Below, in pieces: positions 18,253 through 27,737 of a stretch of DNA of 64,000 bases. The stretch covers positions 186,001-250,000 of the forward strand of contig NZ_LLWP01000008.1 in NCBI RefSeq assembly GCF_001412215.1, read 5' to 3'. Each line of letters starts with the position of its first letter. Positions within the stretch are counted from its first letter, which is position 1. The translations under genes were made by a program, and so were the position numbers. Source of the DNA: Pedobacter sp. Hv1 (GTDB taxonomy: Bacteria > Bacteroidota > Bacteroidia > Sphingobacteriales > Sphingobacteriaceae). The notes beneath the pieces were generated by a model. It saw only the letters and a program-made list of their open reading frames with translations. It did not search any database and had not been told where the DNA came from.

Positions 18253-19482
18253 TTATCGCCTTTGGGTATGGGCAGCTAACTCCTGTCTTTCAGAAGCAAT
18301 TACAGTTAGGCTATTGTCGGTTGCAGTTTTTTGGGTATGGGCTAAGCCCAACTTAACATTCAGTAAGGAACCATATAGTCCATCATTTTTGGATAGGATA
18401 AAGCTCTTTCCACTTTCCAGTTCCTCCATCCGCAGGCGACCCTGTTTCAGATGTCCCTGTACCTTATAATGCGCACCATTATATGAGATCTCATCCCCTA
18501 AGGAAAGATATTCTGAACCAGCACCTTTGTTTCGGGGCTTGTTTTCTGTTAAGGGTTCTTCGATTCTTTCTATCTCCCTTTTTTGTTCTAGTCCAGTGAG
18601 ATAATTAAATATCTTTTCCGCATCCGCAGCGGCCGCATGGATCTCAAATGGGGTATCCTGAAGTAACTTGATCCAATCACCAACATAAGCGGTATGCTGA
18701 CCAGGATCATGACCAATGCGTAATTCCTGCCCAATCAAAAGGGAGGCTATTTCTGCCCGTAGTTCCTCGCGGGCATACCTCTGGGTACCAAACTTATTTA
18801 TAATACTACGGTCTAGGCGGTCTTTATGGCCAGTCCAGTGACCTAGTTCGTGGAGCAGCGTTGCATAATATTTATCTGGCGCATCGAACTGTTCTTTTAA
18901 GGGTATGGTAATCTTATCCCTTGATGGGCTGTAGTAAGCACTATCTCCCGCTTTATGATCAATAGATGCCCCAGAGCCTGCGATCAATTTTTCCGCACGT
19001 TCGATGGGATTCCATTCCAGTTCGTTTGCGCCCTCCTTTAGCAGTGAAGGGATCCCGTTTACCTGTGCGGCATTGAACACCCAAGCGGTGGTAATAATGG
19101 GCCTATCCAGTTTTATTGGTATCCTAATCTGTTTTCCTTCTGCATTCAGTAGCGGCTTGCCGTTTTCATCCCGTTTTGCCACCAAGTCTGTGGTTTTAAC
19201 AAACTGTATTAACGAAGCCTTTTCGCCTTTTTTAACGTTCCATTCATTGGCCGCTGCCTGCTTAAAGGTTACCCATCTCGGATCGTCATATCCAGCAGTC
19301 AGCAGGGAAAAAATATTGATGCCCTTGTACCGGTTTCCCGTCAGGGCGTTATATGGCAGCTCAAAGGCAGGAGTGTTTTCGATGCTCCATGGTTTTTGCC
19401 ATGGAGCAGTTCCGTCCTTTAATTGTTGGATGAGTTTTTCGGCAACCTGTACGTGCAGCGCCTGTATCTTATCATTCGCCAT
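18253..19482 (-). CDS. ardC: ArdC-like antirestriction protein (ssDNA-binding plus zincin domain)
   Basis: 409 aa from the ATG at 19482; the frame runs to 19533 but the earlier residues overlap the upstream small gene. The N-terminal domain (LHVQVAEKLIQQLKDG, APWQKPW, LTGNRYKGINIF) is the ArdC single-strand-binding domain. LLHELGHWTGH near residue 210 is the zinc-binding HExxH of the metallopeptidase domain. ArdC proteins protect incoming single-stranded element DNA from host restriction during conjugation. The start overlaps the preceding 54-aa ORF by 11 nt, indicating coupling. Domain assignment is strong; the symbol is by family. Confidence 0.85.
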   Translation of the reverse strand: MANDKIQALHVQVAEKLIQQLKDGTAPWQKPWSIENTPAFELPYNALTGNRYKGINIFSLLTAGYDDPRWVTFKQAAANEWNVKKGEKASLIQFVKTTDLVAKRDENGKPLLNAEGKQIRIPIKLDRPIITTAWVFNAAQVNGIPSLLKEGANELEWNPIERAEKLIAGSGASIDHKAGDSAYYSPSRDKITIPLKEQFDAPDKYYATLLHELGHWTGHKDRLDRSIINKFGTQRYAREELRAEIASLLIGQELRIGHDPGQHTAYVGDWIKLLQDTPFEIHAAAADAEKIFNYLTGLEQKREIERIEEPLTENKPRNKGAGSEYLSLGDEISYNGAHYKVQGHLKQGRLRMEELESGKSFILSKNDGLYGSLLNVKLGLAHTQKTATDNSLTVIASERQELAAHTQRR

Positions 19483-19636
19483 AATCTTCCACCTCTTGGG
19501 AACTTTGTTCTGGTTCGGGTAGCATATCAGCATATTCTACCCCATAAACGGCGGCCTCGGCCGCAGTTAACCCGATTGCTTCACCTGCGGCAAGCATGCG
19601 CAGTTTATCTTCTAATGATCTTAAATGTGGTTCCAT
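19472..19636 (-). CDS. Small 54-aa protein upstream of ardC
   Basis: An ATG at 19636 opens 54 codons ending with TGA at 19472-19474, overlapping the ardC start by 11 nt. The product is acidic and Ala/Glu-rich (LRMLAAGEAIGLTAAEAA), mostly helical, without membrane segments. It fits exactly between the M23 peptidase gene (2-nt gap) and ardC, in keeping with the dense packing of this operon. Family unknown. Confidence 0.6.
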   Translation of the reverse strand: MEPHLRSLEDKLRMLAAGEAIGLTAAEAAVYGVEYADMLPEPEQSSQEVEDYGE

Positions 19637-19638
19637 AA

Positions 19639-20130
19639 TTATTGGTTTAATACTGATGTCTCTTGCTCAGATGTCATCAGTGTTTTCAAAAAAAACAGTG
19701 GGTTCAGGTATCTTTCCCTGAATTTGATGCTAAAATGTAGGTGTTCGCCTGTTACCCGGCCTGTCGCCCCGGTAATACCAATAGGCTGTCCAGCGATTAC
19801 CTCGTCCCCCGATAAGACTAGGATATAGGAAAGGTGGCCGTAAACGCTTTGGAACTGTCCGTGCATAATCCTTACATAGTTGCCCAGAATAGGGTTATAG
19901 CCCGTAGCGCTCACCTTTCCATCCATGATACTGAAAACCGGATCGTAACGTGCTGCCAGATCAACGCCCCGGTGAAAATCAGGATGCCCTGTCACGGGAT
20001 GAATGCGTTTTCCGAAAGGAGAATTGACATATAGCTGCCCAAGGGGTAGGCAGATCGGTGAGTTATTTTGCCCCTGCGCATAAATGGGAAAAAGCAAGAA
20101 CTGTGTAACTAAGAAAAATAAACGTATCAT
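19639..20130 (-). CDS. M23 (LytM-type) peptidase of the transfer operon
   Basis: 163 aa with an N-terminal signal peptide (hydrophobic run to about residue 19, ending YAQG). The metallopeptidase site is present: HRGVD (His53, Asp57) and HLHF (His130, His132), with PFGKRIHPVTG before them. M23 enzymes cut peptidoglycan cross-links. In conjugation operons they open the wall for the secretion channel. It lies between two small genes of the same operon. The exported location follows from the signal peptide. Confidence 0.88.
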   Translation of the reverse strand: MIRLFFLVTQFLLFPIYAQGQNNSPICLPLGQLYVNSPFGKRIHPVTGHPDFHRGVDLAARYDPVFSIMDGKVSATGYNPILGNYVRIMHGQFQSVYGHLSYILVLSGDEVIAGQPIGITGATGRVTGEHLHFSIKFRERYLNPLFFLKTLMTSEQETSVLNQ

Positions 20131-20142
20131 TTTGCAGGAAAT

Positions 20143-20571
20143 TTAGCGGCCAACGCCACTAGATTGCTGTTGCGATTGGTTTTCTTCTCTAGCGAGATCA
20201 AGCTTATCCTGTAATGAAATGGTGCTATAAGCAAGAGTTCTTTCGTTGGTCATTGCCAGCTCCATGGCATCCCTTAGAAAGCTCACCGAATTTTTTTCTT
20301 GCAGAATCGTAATCTCCATTAAGGTTTTGAAGTCTGGGGTATCCATTTTCTTGATGTTAACCAGTATATCTTCATACAGCTCCTTATGGGGTTTGAGCAC
20401 CAGTAACGCATCGGCAGCATAAAGACCAAGCTGGTTCGTGCCAAAACCAACATATATTTCATCTTTGGCGAGGTCGGTACTTGTAATGATACCTACCTCG
20501 CCCTGGTGATGCACCGGATCTTTGGTCAAATTGGGGTGTACCAGAACTAGGTGGCCTGTTAAATTGTCCAT
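20143..20571 (-). CDS. Hypothetical protein of the transfer operon
   Basis: 142 aa, cytosolic by composition. The N-terminal half contains GHLVLVHPNL, GEVGIITSTDLAKD and EIYVGFG. These strand-rich repeats resemble a small beta-barrel, and the C-terminal half is helical. It follows the coupling-protein gene after about 50 nt. No family recognised with certainty; it is kept as a real gene because it sits in the dense operon and ends 12 nt before the M23 gene. Confidence 0.55.
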   Translation of the reverse strand: MDNLTGHLVLVHPNLTKDPVHHQGEVGIITSTDLAKDEIYVGFGTNQLGLYAADALLVLKPHKELYEDILVNIKKMDTPDFKTLMEITILQEKNSVSFLRDAMELAMTNERTLAYSTISLQDKLDLAREENQSQQQSSGVGR

Positions 20572-20621
20572 AATATTAAATGTTAGGTGTGAAAAAATAT
20601 TTATCAGTGTAACCAGAACAG

Positions 20622-22652
20622 CTACTTCTTAATGGTTGGTTTCATCATTCCCTTTGGTTGGGGTACGGTAACCGTTGGCTGGGCTGGCTTAAAATGTTTT
20701 ACTATTTGCTGTACTTCCAGATTAATCTTATGGAAGTTCTCTCGCAGTACTTCATCTTTTTTGCCTTTGAAATCATAATAGACCGGCAATGGGCGGTAAT
20801 TCTGTTCTTCCTTTTCGATTACGGCCATATCTAGGTTGATCCTGCAGTTTATCGCCGAGGTCTCGAATTTCCCTGTATAATTCGTAGCCGCATCAGTAGC
20901 CAGGATACCCACCATTTCGCCAGCTCTTAGTGCGGCGATCTTTCCGGCTGGAATCAATGGTTCCAGTCGTTCGCTCAAAGATATCGAGGTCTTGTTACGG
21001 TCAATACTCAGGCTTTCGCTCTGCTGCTTGACCTTACCGAAAAGTCTTTCTAGCCAGTCCAGTGTTTCTTTATTGCGGACTGAACCGGCAAGTACGTTTC
21101 CAACGACCGAGGTAATGGTTGTAGCGGTATCCTTTCCGTACTGCTGCCTAAATTGAGGCAGTTCCTGCAGACCTAAAATAATCCCTACCTTGTTTGATCT
21201 AGCTACTGCAATCAGATTTTCAATCTTATGGATGTATAGCGTGGGAACTTCATCAATGATCAGTACCGCTGGCAGATTGCCCTTTCGGTTCATCAGCTTG
21301 GTAATGCGGTTCAGTACGATGGAATAGCATGCCGAGTTAATGTTCTGCGTATTGGGGTCGTTGGCCAGTACCAGAATACCGGGACTTTCCCTGTTTGATA
21401 TTTTCAGATTGAAATCATCACCAGAAAATACCCAAAAGGTTTCTTTGGTGGCAAGTCGGCTGATAAATATTTTCAGCGTACCAACCTGACCTTCCAGCTG
21501 ATCAAAGGCTTTAGCGTGATAGGCACTACGGAAAGGAGAAAGTAATGAGGCCAGTTCAGGTTCGGAAAACAGCGTACTGAAAATTTCATCATAGGAACAG
21601 TTCAAAAATGAAAGTACATGCGGAAAACTGGAATATTTTCCGCCGTCATGTTTACTGAAAAAGTAAACACAGGCTGCCAAAAAATTAATGGCCGATTGGG
21701 TAAAGAACTGGTCACTGCCTTGGGATTTATCTCCTTTTTTTAATGCTTCTACCAAACCTTCTGCACTTTCAGAAGCTTCTGCCAAAGTTTCCATATAATC
21801 GCTACGCCAGGGATTGATACGCCTGCTTTTTTCAACCTGGTTTAAGTTGATAACATGGAAAGTGTGCTTGGTGCATTTACCGTTCTGTTTGGCCAATAGG
21901 TAATGGTAATAGGCAATCTGACCCAAATCGGGGTACTTGTAATCATACACACAGACACAAAATTCCTTGGCGATCAGCTGGCGGATGGCTGGATTGATTA
22001 AACCAAAAGTCTTGCCCGAACCTGGTACGCCAATATTGAGCACCGCACGATAGATATTCGTTAGGTTTAGCCAACCGTCCCATACCTTATTTTTATAGTA
22101 AAATTGCATAGGGATGTTTACCGAACTGGGCGTATCGATCCTTTTAGTTGGCTGCATAAAGGATTCACCCTCTACATTCCATTTATCCTTACCCAGGCGG
22201 GAACTTATCATTTTGGATACGTTATCCATTGCCACATGAATGAGGATTGTGCCTAGAAATGTGCTACCGATATAGATAACATCAAACCAGCCAGTAACCA
22301 ACGGGGACGCCCTGCCTTGGAACCAGATACCAGAAAAGAAAATGAATAGACCAACGGACAGCGGATAAGCGATATGGTTTTTTGGGTTGAGGTCTTTCTT
22401 TTTTCGGCTGAGCGTACCAACTGAAACTAGGCAGATCAGCAGCAGGGTAAATAACTTACTGTAAAAAAGCTCATGGTAAAATGGTATCCTGGCAAGTTTA
22501 ATAGCAAAAAGGCGTAGGCTGTATTTGTCCATATCATCCTGAGTTATCAGCTTACTAGCATAAAAAAACAAGAAAATCTCAATCAGAACAGACAAATAGA
22601 TGCCAAATTGCAGGAAGCGGTGCAAGCTCTGTTGTTCTTTGGTTTCTTCCAT
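20622..22652 (-). CDS. Type IV coupling protein (VirD4/TraG-like; MobC of Bacteroidota elements)
   Basis: 676 aa. Several N-terminal membrane segments (within residues 1-140) are followed by a cytosolic motor domain with Walker A GVPGSGKT (about 208-215) and Walker B VLIIDEVPTLY (about 462-472). The C-terminal part includes LGLQELPQFRQQYG, a pattern typical of coupling proteins. It should bring the relaxase-DNA complex to the secretion channel and pump DNA using ATP. In Bacteroidota elements this gene is often named mobC and should not be confused with the small relaxosome protein near 36 kb. It is downstream of traN in the same operon. Confidence 0.9.
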   Translation of the reverse strand: MEETKEQQSLHRFLQFGIYLSVLIEIFLFFYASKLITQDDMDKYSLRLFAIKLARIPFYHELFYSKLFTLLLICLVSVGTLSRKKKDLNPKNHIAYPLSVGLFIFFSGIWFQGRASPLVTGWFDVIYIGSTFLGTILIHVAMDNVSKMISSRLGKDKWNVEGESFMQPTKRIDTPSSVNIPMQFYYKNKVWDGWLNLTNIYRAVLNIGVPGSGKTFGLINPAIRQLIAKEFCVCVYDYKYPDLGQIAYYHYLLAKQNGKCTKHTFHVINLNQVEKSRRINPWRSDYMETLAEASESAEGLVEALKKGDKSQGSDQFFTQSAINFLAACVYFFSKHDGGKYSSFPHVLSFLNCSYDEIFSTLFSEPELASLLSPFRSAYHAKAFDQLEGQVGTLKIFISRLATKETFWVFSGDDFNLKISNRESPGILVLANDPNTQNINSACYSIVLNRITKLMNRKGNLPAVLIIDEVPTLYIHKIENLIAVARSNKVGIILGLQELPQFRQQYGKDTATTITSVVGNVLAGSVRNKETLDWLERLFGKVKQQSESLSIDRNKTSISLSERLEPLIPAGKIAALRAGEMVGILATDAATNYTGKFETSAINCRINLDMAVIEKEEQNYRPLPVYYDFKGKKDEVLRENFHKINLEVQQIVKHFKPAQPTVTVPQPKGMMKPTIKK

Positions 22653-22712
22653 AGGTAAATTGTCTTTTAATGGTTGGAAGGAAACCTTCGGGGTTCTTCC
22701 ATAAATGGATAA

Positions 22713-23558
22713 TTATAAACTGTCCGCTTTTAACAGGTCTCCATATTTGATTTTTAATGTTAATGTTCTACCAGAAATCTGCTTTTCGGTCAGCTCGATG
22801 TTCAGTACCTTGTTTCCGGGAAATGTGGTTTTTTTCAGCGCATAGATATTTCGGTAATGTTTTTTAAAGGATGTGGTGGGATAGAGTTGCCATACGGGTT
22901 TAATTTCAACGGACTGTACATTGGTAGCCTTAACGATCTTTTTGTCCTCGATCTTAAAACGCTGCTGGTCTATATCATAGGACAGATTGGTTTTGTTGTA
23001 ATAACTGATATCAAGAAAAATGTAATCACCAGCCGTATAAACGTAGTTAAGTGTTCCATTTAAACCATAATCGGTAGAGCTTCGTAGCGTTTTACCAGTA
23101 GGTTTAGCCAGAATACCCAGCGCAAAACTCTCCATTTGCTTGGACGTAAGAGAAGTACCCGGGACATCTAGCGGCCTGGTATGTTCCGGTAGGATATTTA
23201 CCAGTACAGGTAATATTTCTGTTTGCATTCCGCTAGAATAGCACAGATTATATTGGGCAATAAAGCTTTCTCCCACAATGGTCACGATGCCAATATTCTG
23301 GCCAGAACTAGAAAGGTTGGATAGCGAATCCGGAATAATCTTTAACCTCAATACATTTTTAATCGGTAGATCACCTGTTAGGGAATGCGTGGATATGTCG
23401 ACATAATGAATGGGCTCGGGAGAAATAAAATGTAGGGAAACATTGCGGCTGATCAGAATATTTGGCAAATCCTTACGATAAACATCTAATGAGATTTGTG
23501 CGTAGGTTATTTGGACCGCCCCTAGGGCGATCAATAGGAAAATAATAAACTTCTTCAT
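22713..23558 (-). CDS. traN: Conjugative transfer protein TraN
   Basis: 281 aa with a signal peptide (MKKFIIFLLIALGAVQITYAQ is the first 21 residues, so cleavage is near residue 20) and a beta-rich remainder. Position right after traM, size and sequence such as NLCYSSG and the closing GDLLKAD fit the TraN (DUF4138) family. TraN is thought to be a VirB9-like outer part of the channel. It starts 11 nt after traM. The family call comes from recognition and gene order. Confidence 0.82.
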   Translation of the reverse strand: MKKFIIFLLIALGAVQITYAQISLDVYRKDLPNILISRNVSLHFISPEPIHYVDISTHSLTGDLPIKNVLRLKIIPDSLSNLSSSGQNIGIVTIVGESFIAQYNLCYSSGMQTEILPVLVNILPEHTRPLDVPGTSLTSKQMESFALGILAKPTGKTLRSSTDYGLNGTLNYVYTAGDYIFLDISYYNKTNLSYDIDQQRFKIEDKKIVKATNVQSVEIKPVWQLYPTTSFKKHYRNIYALKKTTFPGNKVLNIELTEKQISGRTLTLKIKYGDLLKADSL

Positions 23559-23569
23559 CTGTATATGGG

Positions 23570-24781
23570 TTAATACTTGTTTTGGGTGTTTTTGAGTTCT
23601 TCGGGGTCGATAAGATAGACCTGGGTATTATATTTCAATTTTGCCTTATTGCTACGGATCAGCTTACTAACAGCAGTGGTGGTTGACTGGAACATCTTCT
23701 GGAGCATGCTCATGACCAGTTGATTATTATTCTCGGCCTGTTGCTGGATGGTCATGCCCTGAGATGCCTCACTGCCCAGCTCTTTTGAAAATTCACGAAA
23801 CGCGGAAGCGGGCACATAAAACCCCGGCATGCCATCATTATCGTAAATATCGAGCCGAACTGGCAAGATGGAGCTGCCTTGAAAAATTGAGCTAATCGAG
23901 AGGTTGACCCGTTGTCCGCTGAATCCTGTAATCTGGGCATAGAGGTAGGTACCCTTTTTGATCAGAAATTTCCCAGCAGTCATGTCATCAAGCAGACGAA
24001 TGCGGAGTCTGGAACTTGCATAACCGGTAATATCCTGATCCACGATGGCACGGATAAAACCATCTTCCACGTCACTTGAAATGGTGTTAAAAAGTGCGGC
24101 CGTGGCTGATGTTTTAGTCACTTTGAGTTTTTTTTGATCTTTTATGCGCTGCGCTGCCAGCCCCATTTCTTTTTCCCTTTCCTGTTGGGCTTTATACTGC
24201 GGATCGTTGACCTTTCCCATACTGTCTATAAGGGTCATCTGTTCCCTAAATACTTTCATAGGGTCAGTTTCGACCTGCCTGCTAGCTCTTGTTGTGTTTG
24301 GTGCAGGTTCACGGAGTTTGGCAATGGCAGCAGCTAGCTCTTTATCAGAGCCGTTGTTTTGAGTGCTTCGTGTTTTCGGGCTGGCATCAGCAAAGCTGGA
24401 ATAAGAACGGTTAGGTTGCTGGCTAACATTGCCGTACCGGCGTTTCATTTCCCTGTCAATGGAATCCAGCATTCGTTTCTCTCGCAAGTTGTACAGATCG
24501 GGCATCTGTTGCACCTTGGTCTGTTCCTCGCCAATCTGTCCAACTGCGGTATAGCCATCGCCATCCTTGAACTGTTTGCGGTAGGCATCCAGTTTATCTT
24601 CCAGACCTTTGTTTTTTATGTTGTCGGAAACCTCGACCACATTGTCCTGTAGTGCATTTCCGCCCTGGGAGACAGGCTCATCTTTTCCGATACTGCTTTT
24701 CCATGCGTAAAATAAAAGGCACAGAAAAGGCAATAAGATTAGCGGGAGCATGTATTTTGGCTGCTTAAAATTGATTTTCAT
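23570..24781 (-). CDS. traM: Conjugative transfer protein TraM (VirB10-like)
   Basis: 403 aa. One membrane helix near the N-terminus (YMLPLILLPFLCLLFYAW) is followed by a long charged, Gln-rich linker and a conserved C-terminal domain with QDITGYASSRLRIRL, KGTYLYAQITGF and VPASAFREF. This is the TraM layout of Bacteroidota elements, equivalent to VirB10, which spans the periplasm between inner and outer parts of the channel. Order traK - small gene - traM - traN is canonical. Confidence 0.85.
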   Translation of the reverse strand: MKINFKQPKYMLPLILLPFLCLLFYAWKSSIGKDEPVSQGGNALQDNVVEVSDNIKNKGLEDKLDAYRKQFKDGDGYTAVGQIGEEQTKVQQMPDLYNLREKRMLDSIDREMKRRYGNVSQQPNRSYSSFADASPKTRSTQNNGSDKELAAAIAKLREPAPNTTRASRQVETDPMKVFREQMTLIDSMGKVNDPQYKAQQEREKEMGLAAQRIKDQKKLKVTKTSATAALFNTISSDVEDGFIRAIVDQDITGYASSRLRIRLLDDMTAGKFLIKKGTYLYAQITGFSGQRVNLSISSIFQGSSILPVRLDIYDNDGMPGFYVPASAFREFSKELGSEASQGMTIQQQAENNNQLVMSMLQKMFQSTTTAVSKLIRSNKAKLKYNTQVYLIDPEELKNTQNKY

Positions 24782-24791
24782 AATTATTCCT

Positions 24792-25232
24792 TTATTTAGG
24801 GTTGAGTTGGTGATTGATAATTTCTAGCCGTCGAATGGCATTTTTGAGCAGCAGGCTATCGGCTGGGCCAAGGCTATCTTTGTGCAGTACGGTATTGATC
24901 TGGCTTTGCAGGTCAAGTACTTCTTTGAGCGCCTGCCCAGACTGTATAATCTGCCCAAAACCCTGGGTGATCGGACTAGTGCCAGAGGCAGCAAGTGATG
25001 GAAGTGGAGGAGCTTTGCTTACCCGCAAGACCGTAAAGGCGAGTATGCCCGAAAGCAGCATACTGGTTAGCATCAGGGCAAAAAGCTGGTGGGGATATTT
25101 ATTACCTATCCTTTTGCAAAAAACACCTAGGTAGAGAAAGTATTTCCCGAACTCCTTTGTGAGTTCCTGAGCTAAATTAGCTGGGGGGTTAGAACGAATT
25201 TTTCTGTACATTTTCAAGATCTTTGTTTTCAA
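24792..25232 (-). CDS. TraL-position membrane protein
   Basis: 146 aa with one clear membrane helix (FALMLTSMLLSGILAFTVL, near residue 50-70). It overlaps the end of traK by 44 nt if the first ATG is used; a later ATG at 25211 cuts the overlap to 23 nt. It sits between traK and traM, where TraL is found in CTnDOT-type operons, but I cannot confirm homology. A small inner-membrane part of the channel is likely. Confidence 0.6.
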   Translation of the reverse strand: MKTKILKMYRKIRSNPPANLAQELTKEFGKYFLYLGVFCKRIGNKYPHQLFALMLTSMLLSGILAFTVLRVSKAPPLPSLAASGTSPITQGFGQIIQSGQALKEVLDLQSQINTVLHKDSLGPADSLLLKNAIRRLEIINHQLNPK

Positions 25233-25809
25233 TGGTTTTCCATCTGGTAATCAATACTGCATGGGGATTATTGTCCGAGCGGGTTTCTAGGTCTTTCAGT
25301 TCTCCCTCGGTTACCAGCGAGCGAATGATGGTGGAACTTCGACGATCGATCTTTTGCTTGCCGTAATACCTGAAATATTTGCGAACCTCATCAATTTGAA
25401 TAGAATCGGTCTGTAGGGTCAGCACCGCACTTGAAGAAAGGATAGAATTGAAAAATCCTTTTTCTTTCAAGTTATTGTACTGTAGCGCACCGCTTTCATC
25501 CACCAGATACATCGCCCTTTTCATCTGATATTCGATGTATTTATCGTCTGGGGTCAGCGAAAAGAAAAGGCTGTGAAACATATTGATGTGCGAGCGGTAT
25601 TCTGCGGCTCGGTTTAACTGTACATCTGTTTGTTTAGCCATCAGCGGAACACTATTGGCATCCAGTACATATACGCTTTTTCTGGCATCGGCAACCTGCT
25701 GGTAAGCGAAAAAGGAAACGGCCAGCACCATCACTATCGCCGTTAGAAAACTTCCGGCAGAGAGAAAGGTGGCCAATCTTATTTTGGATTCTATGTTTTT
25801 TACGATCAT
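25189..25809 (-). CDS. traK: Conjugative transfer protein TraK (VirB8-like)
   Basis: 206 aa: a short cytosolic tail, one membrane helix (about residues 18-38), then a periplasmic domain with AEYRSHINMFHSLFFSLTPD and KYIEYQMKRAMYLVD. These are recognisable TraK features. TraK is the VirB8-like nucleation component of the conjugation channel. Its start codon overlaps the traJ stop by one base. Confidence 0.88.
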   Translation of the reverse strand: MIVKNIESKIRLATFLSAGSFLTAIVMVLAVSFFAYQQVADARKSVYVLDANSVPLMAKQTDVQLNRAAEYRSHINMFHSLFFSLTPDDKYIEYQMKRAMYLVDESGALQYNNLKEKGFFNSILSSSAVLTLQTDSIQIDEVRKYFRYYGKQKIDRRSSTIIRSLVTEGELKDLETRSDNNPHAVLITRWKTIENKDLENVQKNSF

Positions 25810-26948
25810 TATTTCATCATTTTGGTTAGCATTCTGGACATATTGGAAGCCCCTCGGCCCATGGTCGATGCGGCAGAACTAATTCCTGAAGTGGATACGA
25901 TCCAGGTGCTGATACTTGGGACGGTCAGCATGGTCAATCCTCCGATCAGAAAGGTTACGATGACCATACCGAATGAAAGCAGGCCATTCCCTGCAAACCA
26001 TCCAAGTTTTTCAAGGCTGTCGCTGGAAGAACCTACCAGCTCCTTATAGCGACTGATTTCAGCTTCCATAGCATAATGCTGAAATAGCGAGGCTACATAC
26101 AGAACCAGAAAACCAATACCGGTATACAGGTTGACCGAAATGAAGCGGGCGACCCAGGTACTGAAACTATCCCTGAATGCGGGCAATATGCTTACCGCTA
26201 CCGAAAAGGGACCTAGTATGATGAGTATGGTGGAAAAGATGATCTGTATAATAAAAATGATGTATACACATATCCGCAGTACCCAAAGGGCTAATGTTTC
26301 TAGGATAGAAGTAGCTAGTAGCTGCATGCCTACCTGCATTCGGTTCCGTAATTCTACAATGGGATTCCAGACCTCGGCAAAGCCTTCCTTTACGCTAGAT
26401 TTAACCGATTCCCATGCATTCTCATACCAGGTATCTGCCTCTACTTTTGCCGTTTCGGTCTGGGCCTGTACAGTCAGTAGCTGATCGGCTACCTGTACCA
26501 TCAACTGTGCTCGTTCCATCCGCAAGTTATTGACCCCGGTCTGGCTGTCATTGAACATCAACTCGGTTTTATTAGCGATAATATCGGTGGGATAGGCAAT
26601 CATTCTGGTAAAGGGCGACCACCAGAGAATAACCATGACCAGGCCAAATGGCCTAAGCAATGGCATAATCTCCATTTTTTTGTCCCCGGACATCATTTCA
26701 TAGGATTTTATGGCAAAGAAAATGAGCATGAATATGGCTGATAATGCCTGTGCATCGGCAATAAAGGCATCATAATGTGTCCAGATCGTGTTTTTCATCG
26801 CCTTTAGAAAGTGCATCATGCCCTCTTCGTACACGCCATTTCCCTGTAAAAAATTAAAGGTCTTTTTAAAGGAATCCGGCACGTCAGTGGAATTTGATTG
26901 CACAAAAAAACCGGCAGTGCCGGTCAGCAAATTGGTTATGTTCATCAT
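25809..26948 (-). CDS. traJ: Conjugative transfer protein TraJ (VirB6/TrbL-like)
   Basis: 379 aa polytopic membrane protein with helices around residues 55-75, 95-115, 215-260, 270-300 and 320-350. Motifs GDKKMEIMPLLRPFGLVMVI and ILGPFSVAVSILPAF are typical of TraJ in Bacteroidota elements. It corresponds to VirB6, an inner-membrane component of the channel through which DNA passes. It starts 6 nt after the upstream gene. Confidence 0.88.
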   Translation of the reverse strand: MMNITNLLTGTAGFFVQSNSTDVPDSFKKTFNFLQGNGVYEEGMMHFLKAMKNTIWTHYDAFIADAQALSAIFMLIFFAIKSYEMMSGDKKMEIMPLLRPFGLVMVILWWSPFTRMIAYPTDIIANKTELMFNDSQTGVNNLRMERAQLMVQVADQLLTVQAQTETAKVEADTWYENAWESVKSSVKEGFAEVWNPIVELRNRMQVGMQLLATSILETLALWVLRICVYIIFIIQIIFSTILIILGPFSVAVSILPAFRDSFSTWVARFISVNLYTGIGFLVLYVASLFQHYAMEAEISRYKELVGSSSDSLEKLGWFAGNGLLSFGMVIVTFLIGGLTMLTVPSISTWIVSTSGISSAASTMGRGASNMSRMLTKMMK

Positions 26949-26954
26949 GTTGAT

Positions 26955-27734
26955 TTAGAGTTTGGATTTGCTCAGGATATCATCGGCGATCTGGCGATCG
27001 GTGCGGTTACCATTTTGGACGGCAATGGGTTCTTGCCTTGATTTTATTTTTGCTGCCGTTTCGCTCAATAGCAGAAACCTTCGGGCATATAGCTTCTTTG
27101 CTTGCCAGGAAGCATTGAGCTTTCGATATTCTAGCAAAAGACGGTGATAGGCCAGTATTCGAGATCCCCTGTCAAGGGTGGCATTCATGGCACCTTCTAA
27201 ACGTTCTTTAATTCCAGCGGATTCTTCCTTGAACCAGTTGTATACTCCAGTGCGAACCAGGTAGTCCTTTTCTTTTAGGGTTGTGCCATTTAGTAGCTGG
27301 TCATCCTGCTGGTTCAATAGCGGCTCTAGTTCATGACGGTAATAAAGCTGCCATAAGGGATCTGTACGGGAAAAAACTGCAGCGTAATTTACCGCTTCGC
27401 TAATGGCTGTATTTTTAAGGGTATCAGCATGGAGCTTGTAAGCGTTTTCCGTATGCTGCATGGCAGCAGCAAAGGCCAGCCGCTGGGTCTGTGGGCCTGC
27501 CGGGCCCAGAGGTCGAAGGTCGTTATTGGGGTAGTTCGGATGCCATGCCCAGGTTAATAGATAATTTGGGTTCAGCCCCAGAAAACCGCTGGTCGGTGTG
27601 AACTTGCTCTGGCTCCATTGTTTAAATACCATGCGCTCTTGCTGATTAGTAATATGCCTGTCCCTAATGGTTCGCTGGGCCCATAGAGATAGGGTGAGCA
27701 GCATGAGTACCGCTGCCAAGAAATAATGTTTCAT
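26955..27734 (-). CDS. Exported protein of the transfer operon, divergent relative of the 220-aa paralogues
   Basis: 259 aa with a signal peptide (AAVLMLLTLSLWAQ). The body is helical and aromatic-rich. The C-terminus, RTDRQIADDILSKSKL, resembles the shared ending of the three preceding genes (for example DKQIADDIIRNAKYL), suggesting common descent or a common docking tail. It lies between the paralogue array and traJ, the position of TraI/VirB5-type periplasmic proteins. Function not established. Confidence 0.65.
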   Translation of the reverse strand: MKHYFLAAVLMLLTLSLWAQRTIRDRHITNQQERMVFKQWSQSKFTPTSGFLGLNPNYLLTWAWHPNYPNNDLRPLGPAGPQTQRLAFAAAMQHTENAYKLHADTLKNTAISEAVNYAAVFSRTDPLWQLYYRHELEPLLNQQDDQLLNGTTLKEKDYLVRTGVYNWFKEESAGIKERLEGAMNATLDRGSRILAYHRLLLEYRKLNASWQAKKLYARRFLLLSETAAKIKSRQEPIAVQNGNRTDRQIADDILSKSKL

Positions 27735-27737
27735 AAG

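Noticed and set aside
25822..26484. + strand frames opposite traJ
   Set aside because: Mirror frames of a membrane-protein gene; no independent motifs.
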